From positions 1 through 64,000 of the forward strand of contig JAFQJL010000012.1 in assembly GCA_017414965.1 (NCBI GenBank): 64,000 nucleotides of DNA. Direction: 5' to 3'. The notes beneath the pieces were generated by a model. It was not told the DNA's origin. It saw only the letters and a list, made by a program, of their open reading frames with translations, and did not search any database. A program made the position numbers and the translations under genes. This document shows, piece by piece, positions 59,551-64,000 of this stretch. Numbering within the stretch: position 1 is the stretch's first letter; the number at the start of each line of letters is the position of its first letter. The DNA is from Clostridia bacterium. GTDB taxonomy: Bacteria > Bacillota > Clostridia > Oscillospirales > Acutalibacteraceae.

Positions 59551-60399
59551 ATGAACGCTATGACCAAAAAGCAACTGAGCATCATCGCCACCAAGCTGCG
59601 TATGCTCATCGTGGAGGGAACCCACGCCGCCAAGTGCGGGCATCCGGGCGGCTCGCTGTCGTCGGCGGACCTGCTTGCGTACCTCTACAACGTGGAGATG
59701 AACGTGGATCCGGCCAATCCGCGAGATCCCAACCGTGACCGCTTCGTGCTGTCGAAGGGACATGCGGCGCCGGTGCTGTATGCGGCGTTGGCCGAAAAGG
59801 GATTTTTCCCGAAAGAGGAGATTTGGCATCTCCGTCACCTCGGTGCGATGCTGCAGGGACATCCCGATATGAACGGCGTTCCGGGTGTGGATATGTCCAC
59901 CGGCTCGCTCGGTCAAGGTGTGTCGGCGGCGGCCGGTATGGCGCTGGCGGCCAAGATGACCGGTAAGGATTATCGCGTGTATGCGTTGCTGGGTGATGGC
60001 GAGATCGAGGAAGGTCAGGTTTGGGAAGCGGCGATGTTTGCGGCAGCCAAAAAGCTGGACAACCTTGTCATTGTGGTGGATAACAACAATCTGCAGATTG
60101 ACGGCACGATTGAGGAGGTCAACTCCCCGTATCCGATTCCGGAGAAGTTTGCGGCGTTTGGTTGCAACACCATCGTGATCGACGGTCACGATTTTGACCA
60201 GATTGAAGCGGCCCTCAACAACGCTAAGGAAACCAAGGGCAAGCCGACGGCGATCGTGATGACCACGACCAAGGGCAAGGGTGTTTCGTTTATGGAAAAT
60301 GCGGTGGGCTGGCACGGTGTGGCGCCCAACGATGAGCAGTACGAAGTGGCGATGGCAGAGCTCAATGCGCTGCTTGCTGAGCAGCAGAAGGAGGTGTGA
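59551..60399 (+). CDS. Transketolase, N-terminal subunit
   Basis: A 282-residue half transketolase carrying the thiamine diphosphate pyrophosphate site: GDGEIEEGQVWEAAMFAA through VVDNNNLQIDG (GDG...NN motif), and HCAKCGHPGG-like KCGHPGGSLSSAD at residues 27-39. Split transketolases are common in Clostridia and form a heterotetramer with the C-terminal subunit. It transfers two-carbon units in the non-oxidative pentose phosphate pathway. AAAAGGAGA precedes the ATG, and the C-terminal subunit gene follows. Confidence 0.95.
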   Translation: MNAMTKKQLSIIATKLRMLIVEGTHAAKCGHPGGSLSSADLLAYLYNVEMNVDPANPRDPNRDRFVLSKGHAAPVLYAALAEKGFFPKEEIWHLRHLGAMLQGHPDMNGVPGVDMSTGSLGQGVSAAAGMALAAKMTGKDYRVYALLGDGEIEEGQVWEAAMFAAAKKLDNLVIVVDNNNLQIDGTIEEVNSPYPIPEKFAAFGCNTIVIDGHDFDQIEAALNNAKETKGKPTAIVMTTTKGKGVSFMENAVGWHGVAPNDEQYEVAMAELNALLAEQQKEV

Positions 60400-60404
60400 T
60401 CGGA

Positions 60405-61349
60405 ATGGCAGAAATCGTGAAAAAGGCTACTCGTGACGGGTACGGTCAGGCGCTGTGCGACCTGGCGGAAGTCAAATCCGATTTTGTGGTATTGGATGCC
60501 GACCTCGCGGCGGCGACCAAGACCGGTATGTTCAAAAAAGCACATCCCGATCGCTTTGTTGACTGCGGCATCGCCGAAGGCAATATGATGAGCGTGGCGG
60601 CCGGTCTGGCCGCTTCGGGACTGACGGTGTTCGCGTCGTCGTTTGCGATGTTTGCGGCCGGTCGTGCGTTTGAGCAGGTGCGTAATTCCATCGGTTATCC
60701 GCACCTCAACGTGAAGATCGGTGCTACCCACGCCGGCCTGTCGGTCGGTGAGGACGGTGCGACTCACCAGTGCAACGAGGATATCGCGCTGATGCGCTCC
60801 ATTCCGGGTATGACCATCATCAATCCGGCGGATGCCGTGGAAGCCAAGAAAGCGGTGTTTGCCGCGGCGCAGGCGGACGGTCCGTTCTATCTGCGTTTTG
60901 GTCGTTTGGCGGTGCCGGTCGTGTTTGATGACGATTATCCGTTCGAGATCGGCAAGGGTGTGGAGTTGGTCGAAGGTACCGACGTCACCATTATTGCCAC
61001 CGGTCTGATGGTCAACGAAGCGTTGATCGCGGCGGAAAATCTGAAAGCGGAGGGCGTTTCCGCTCGCGTGATCAATATGGCGACCATCAAACCGATCGAC
61101 AAGGAGATCATCGTGAAAGCAGCGTCCGAAACCGGTGCGATCGTCACAGCAGAGGAGCATAGCGTCATCGGCGGTCTGGGTTCGGCGGTGGCCGAGGTGC
61201 TGGTGGAAAGCACGCCGGTGCCGATGGTGCGCGTGGGTGTGCAGGATGCCTTCGGTAAATCCGGTCCGGCGCTCAAGGTGCTGGAAATGTATGGCTTGAC
61301 GGCCGCGAACATTGCGGCCAAGGCCAAGGAAGTTATCGCTCGCAAGTAA
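60405..61349 (+). CDS. Transketolase, C-terminal subunit
   Basis: A 314-residue protein with the pyrimidine-binding domain (VDCGIAEGNMMSVAAGLA, carrying the catalytic Glu) and the C-terminal transketolase domain, with EEHSVIGGLGSAVAEVL. AAGGAGG lies 10 bases before ATG 60405 and 1 before GTG 60396, so the ATG is used. It completes the split enzyme; the two subunits overlap in translation control rather than in sequence. Confidence 0.95.
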   Translation: MAEIVKKATRDGYGQALCDLAEVKSDFVVLDADLAAATKTGMFKKAHPDRFVDCGIAEGNMMSVAAGLAASGLTVFASSFAMFAAGRAFEQVRNSIGYPHLNVKIGATHAGLSVGEDGATHQCNEDIALMRSIPGMTIINPADAVEAKKAVFAAAQADGPFYLRFGRLAVPVVFDDDYPFEIGKGVELVEGTDVTIIATGLMVNEALIAAENLKAEGVSARVINMATIKPIDKEIIVKAASETGAIVTAEEHSVIGGLGSAVAEVLVESTPVPMVRVGVQDAFGKSGPALKVLEMYGLTAANIAAKAKEVIARK

Positions 61350-61405
61350 GTTTCGGCGGCAGAGGAGACTCTGCCGCTTACCCTTTTCTAAAAGAAGGAA
61401 TGATT

Positions 61406-62161
61406 ATGACCGTAGAATTGCTCAATTCTGTTATGGAGATCGCGCAGCGGATGATCGAGGTCGGCGCGGAGATCCATCGCGTGGAGGACAGCGTCAGCCG
61501 TATCTGTAGGGCATACGGTGTCACGCGTGTAGACGCTTACGCCACTACCTCCACCATCGTGGTGTCGGTGGAAAATGCCGACGGCAACGTGCTGACGCAA
61601 ACGCGGCGAGTGGAAAGCACCGGAACGGACATTGATCGGCTGGATAAGCTCAACGCGCTGGCGCGGCGGATCACGGCGCAAAAGCCGGATGCCGAGCAGA
61701 TCCAAAAAGAGTTGGATCGTATTCGCCCGCACATGTATCCGCTGTGGTTGCAGATCCTGTCTTACGGCGGAATTGCTGCGGCGTTCTGTCTGTTTTTCGG
61801 CGGACATACCTTGGCGGAGGTTTTGGTGGCTCTTGTGGTCGGCTTGATCGTCGGTGTGATCGCCAAGACGCTGGAACATATCGCCTTGAATCGCATTTTG
61901 GCGCGTTTCTTGTGCTCGTTTATCTCGGCGGTGATGACGTTTGCGGCGGTTCGAGCCGGATTGATTGCCAGCCCCGATAACGTGATCATCGGCAACATTA
62001 TGACGCTGATTCCGGGCGTCGGTCTGACTACCTCCCTGCGAGATCTGTTTGTCGGCGATACGGTGACCGGTATTATGCAATCCATTGAAGCGGTGCTGCT
62101 GGCGTTGGCGATTGCCAGCGGATATCTGCTGACGGCGCTGTTGTTTGGAGGTGTGGCATAA
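61406..62161 (+). CDS. Threonine/serine exporter family protein, large part (ThrE N-terminal, DUF1212)
   Basis: A 251-residue protein. A soluble N-terminal half begins VELLNSVMEIAQRMIEVGAE with the HRVEDSVSRI signature, and is followed by five hydrophobic segments. It is the N-terminal half of the ThrE exporter, which in many Firmicutes is split into two genes. AAGGA lies 6 bases before ATG 61406 and directly abuts ATG 61400. The stop shares one base with the next start (TAATG). Confidence 0.9.
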   Translation: MTVELLNSVMEIAQRMIEVGAEIHRVEDSVSRICRAYGVTRVDAYATTSTIVVSVENADGNVLTQTRRVESTGTDIDRLDKLNALARRITAQKPDAEQIQKELDRIRPHMYPLWLQILSYGGIAAAFCLFFGGHTLAEVLVALVVGLIVGVIAKTLEHIALNRILARFLCSFISAVMTFAAVRAGLIASPDNVIIGNIMTLIPGVGLTTSLRDLFVGDTVTGIMQSIEAVLLALAIASGYLLTALLFGGVA

Positions 62162-62607
62162 TGTTCGGATGGCAAGAATGGTTGCAGGTGCTGTCGGGCT
62201 TTGTGGGCACCATCGGCTTTGGTATTTTATTTAACATCCGCGGCAGACGATTGCTGTTGGCGGCGTTGGGTGGATTTTTGTCGTGGATGCTGTTTTTGCT
62301 GCTGGGATTTTTCATCCAAGACGAGATCGTGCGTTATTTTATTGTATCGGTCGCTGTGTCGGTGTATGCGGAGGTGCTGGCACGCATCGTCAAGACGCCC
62401 ACCACGACGTTTTGCATCGTGTCGCTTATTCCGCTGATTCCTGGTGGCTCGTTGTATTACTCCATGCGGTATGCATTGGAGGGGCAATCGGAAAATTTCG
62501 TGCAAAAAGCGGTTTACACGCTGGGATTGGCGGCGGCACTGTCGCTGGGAATTGTGCTGGTGTCTGCGGTGATGCGGTACGTTAACTCCCGCCAGTGGAA
62601 AAAGTAA
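62161..62607 (+). CDS. Threonine/serine exporter family protein, small part (ThrE C-terminal, DUF3815)
   Basis: A 148-residue membrane protein with about four helices and the motif VSLIPLIPGGSLYYSMRYAL typical of DUF3815. It pairs with the large ThrE part to export threonine or serine, or a related small metabolite. The start overlaps the large-part stop by one base, so the stoichiometry is coupled. The transcript ends at a bidirectional terminator. Confidence 0.92.
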   Translation: MFGWQEWLQVLSGFVGTIGFGILFNIRGRRLLLAALGGFLSWMLFLLLGFFIQDEIVRYFIVSVAVSVYAEVLARIVKTPTTTFCIVSLIPLIPGGSLYYSMRYALEGQSENFVQKAVYTLGLAAALSLGIVLVSAVMRYVNSRQWKK

Positions 62608-62618
62608 ACATAAATGAG

Positions 62619-62656
62619 AAAACGGTCCCGAATCACACGATTCGGGACCGTTTTTA
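62619..62656. terminator. Bidirectional terminator
   Basis: A perfect 16-bp stem, AAAACGGTCCCGAATC against GATTCGGGACCGTTTT, with loop ACAC, between convergent genes. Confidence 0.93.
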
Positions 62657-62666
62657 TGTTGGTCGC

Positions 62667-63437
62667 TTATTTCATTTTGGCGTAGTAGGTACGGCCACCG
62701 TCGACCTGCAGCGTCACGCCGCAGATGTAGGAGGCTTCGTCCGACGCCAAGAACACCGCCGCGTTGGCGATGTCAGCCGGCGTACCCACGCGGCCGACCG
62801 GCATACGCTTGCCGTAGTTGGCCACGTCCTCGTCGGTGGGGTAGCGCAGACGGAACATATCGGTGTCGATCACGCACGGCTGGATGATGTTGGCACGAAT
62901 GCCCTTGCCGGCGTATTCGATAACGATCTGGCGAGCCAGACCTTCCATACCGGATTTCGCCGCCGGATAAGCCACGCTTCCGCCGCCGCCGTTGATGGCG
63001 CAGTTGCTGGAAACCATGATAACCGAGCCGCCTTTGTTCATCATCGGCATTGCGTACTTGCTGATGAGGAAGGCGCCGTCCATAATGACGCCGGTCACAC
63101 GCTTCCAATCGGCGTAGGTGATCTCTTCCATCGTGCGGGAGATCAGCACGCCGGCGTTGTTGACAACGATATCTACCGAGCCAAACTCCGCCTTGATGTC
63201 ATCCATAATGCGGATGACGTTCTCCTCGTTGGAGATGTCGCACTGGCAGATCATCGCGCGGACGCCCATAGCGCACAGCTCATCGCGCAGCGCTTCCACG
63301 ACCGCGTCGACCGCGTAGTCGACAATGACAATGTTCGCGCCGGCGGTCGCCATTTTGCGGCAGATCGCCGCGCCAATGCCGCGGCCGCCGCCGGTGACGA
63401 CAGCAGTCTTGCCGGCAAGAGAAATTTCAAATGCCAT
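62667..63437 (-). CDS. SDR-family oxidoreductase
   Basis: A 256-residue classical short-chain dehydrogenase: TGGGRGIGAAI, NNAGVL, the catalytic Ser in MVSSNCA, YPAAKSG with Tyr and Lys, and a C terminus with LQVDGGRTYY. NAD(P)-dependent; polyol, sugar and hydroxy-acid dehydrogenases are all possible. It starts three bases after the stop of an aminotransferase, so they form one operon and probably act on consecutive intermediates. It is not closely similar to the FabG-like SDR at 12125. Confidence 0.88.
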   Translation of the reverse strand: MAFEISLAGKTAVVTGGGRGIGAAICRKMATAGANIVIVDYAVDAVVEALRDELCAMGVRAMICQCDISNEENVIRIMDDIKAEFGSVDIVVNNAGVLISRTMEEITYADWKRVTGVIMDGAFLISKYAMPMMNKGGSVIMVSSNCAINGGGGSVAYPAAKSGMEGLARQIVIEYAGKGIRANIIQPCVIDTDMFRLRYPTDEDVANYGKRMPVGRVGTPADIANAAVFLASDEASYICGVTLQVDGGRTYYAKMK

Positions 63438-63440
63438 AGC

Positions 63441-64000
63441 TTAACCCTTTCTCAGGACCATCTTCAAGGTCGCTTCGAACTTCTCGAGGATCTCGTCGGC
63501 CTCTTCCATGGTGGTGATCATCGGCGGTTTGATCTTCAGGACGTGCTTCTTGTAGCCGCCGGTGCCGAGGATCAGACCGTTCTTGTACATAGCGGTGGAC
63601 TTCAGTTCAGCCGCCGTCGCCACATCCAGCGGAGCGCCGGTAGCCGGATCGATCATTTCCACGCCGATGTGCAGACCGACCTGACGGATATCGCCGATCT
63701 CCGGATAGGTCTTCTGCATCTCGCGCAGACCGTTCGCGATCTTCGCACCGACGTTGCGGGTGTTCTCGAGCAGGTTGTCGCGCTCGATGATCTCGATCTG
63801 CTTCAGAGCCGCAACCTGCGAAACCGAGTTGTTCGCGAAGGTGTGCAGTTCTTCGGCGTCCATATCGAAGCCCTTCAAACGATCGTGGATGATGATCGCC
63901 GCGATCGGGAAGCCGGCGCCGAGCGCCTTGCCGAGAACGATGATGTCCGGCTCGACGTCGTAGTAGTTGGCCGCGAAGAATTCGCCGCAACGGCAGTAGG
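63441..64000 (-). CDS. Class III (PLP) aminotransferase, 5' truncated by the window end
   Basis: The frame is open to base 64000 and continues upstream of it on the minus strand. The visible part (about 186 residues) includes EPDIIVLGKALGAGFPIAA with the PLP-binding Lys, HTFANNSVSQVAALKQIEII, and an Ala/Glu-rich C-terminal helix. This is the small/C-terminal half of an ornithine- or GABA-transaminase-like enzyme; some members are phospho-lyases acting on phosphorylated amino alcohols. The substrate cannot be assigned from this half. Confidence 0.88.
   Translation of the reverse strand, partial: YCRCGEFFAANYYDVEPDIIVLGKALGAGFPIAAIIIHDRLKGFDMDAEELHTFANNSVSQVAALKQIEIIERDNLLENTRNVGAKIANGLREMQKTYPEIGDIRQVGLHIGVEMIDPATGAPLDVATAAELKSTAMYKNGLILGTGGYKKHVLKIKPPMITTMEEADEILEKFEATLKMVLRKG

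Overview
The window is a chromosomal segment from a Gram-positive, anaerobic, Clostridia-type bacterium, most likely from the Oscillospiraceae/Ruminococcaceae neighbourhood. This assignment is inference. It rests on AGGAGG-type ribosome binding sites, a split transketolase, NfnAB, HemZ, DUF4364, a circularly permuted GH3 enzyme of the Ruminococcus type, and the recJ-relA-dtd-MBL-hemZ order. No rRNA, tRNA, CRISPR array, phage or insertion sequence was seen, and no gene-free stretch exceeds about 210 bases.

Left part (1-20000): housekeeping and cell envelope genes. They comprise a secreted glycosidase-like/N-acetylmuramoyl-L-alanine amidase cut by the window start, an EamA exporter, a P-type cation ATPase behind a yybP-ykoY (manganese) riboswitch, a TIM-barrel isomerase, a RodA-like SEDS protein on the minus strand, tsaE-tsaB, upp-mutY-fabG-like, an unusual second type IIA topoisomerase pair, secG, a small Xre regulator, and glf plus a family 2 glycosyltransferase.

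Centre (20000-43600): a carbohydrate operon (membrane-anchored permuted GH3, GH2, GPH-type symporter) is followed by a roughly 17 kb bacterial microcompartment (BMC) locus, all on the plus strand. The shell set is five BMC-H paralogues, one EutS/PduU-type permuted BMC-H, one PduT-type BMC-T with the conserved Cys38, and one EutN/CcmL pentamer. The core is a Zn alcohol dehydrogenase, a CoA-acylating aldehyde dehydrogenase (PduP/EutE type), PduL and acetate kinase. The redox genes are two Fe alcohol dehydrogenases, NfnA, NfnB and a PduS/RnfC-like protein. A PduV/EutP GTPase, a GlcG/PduO-C-like protein, a DeoR regulator and a HAD phosphatase complete it. Four proteins (Zn-ADH, AldDH, PduL, GlcG-like) begin with encapsulation-peptide-like amphipathic helices joined by Ala/Gly/Ser-rich or short linkers. 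No diol dehydratase, ethanolamine lyase, glycyl radical enzyme or aldolase is present. The locus therefore either oxidises an alcohol inside the shell using the encapsulated Zn-ADH, or depends on an aldehyde source encoded elsewhere. This is the most interesting system in the window.

Right part (43600-64000): a predicted DNA repair pair (TIGR03915/TIGR03916-like) with a LexA-type box at its promoter; a divergent Xre/TM2-protein pair sharing a perfect 16-bp inverted repeat; the minus-strand operon recJ-relA-dtd-MBL-hemZ-plsC; a Na/Pi cotransporter-PhoU protein with TTTACA repeats upstream; a DUF4364 protein and pyruvate kinase; a NUDIX hydrolase; split transketolase; a two-part ThrE-type exporter; and a class III aminotransferase (cut by the window end) with an SDR oxidoreductase.
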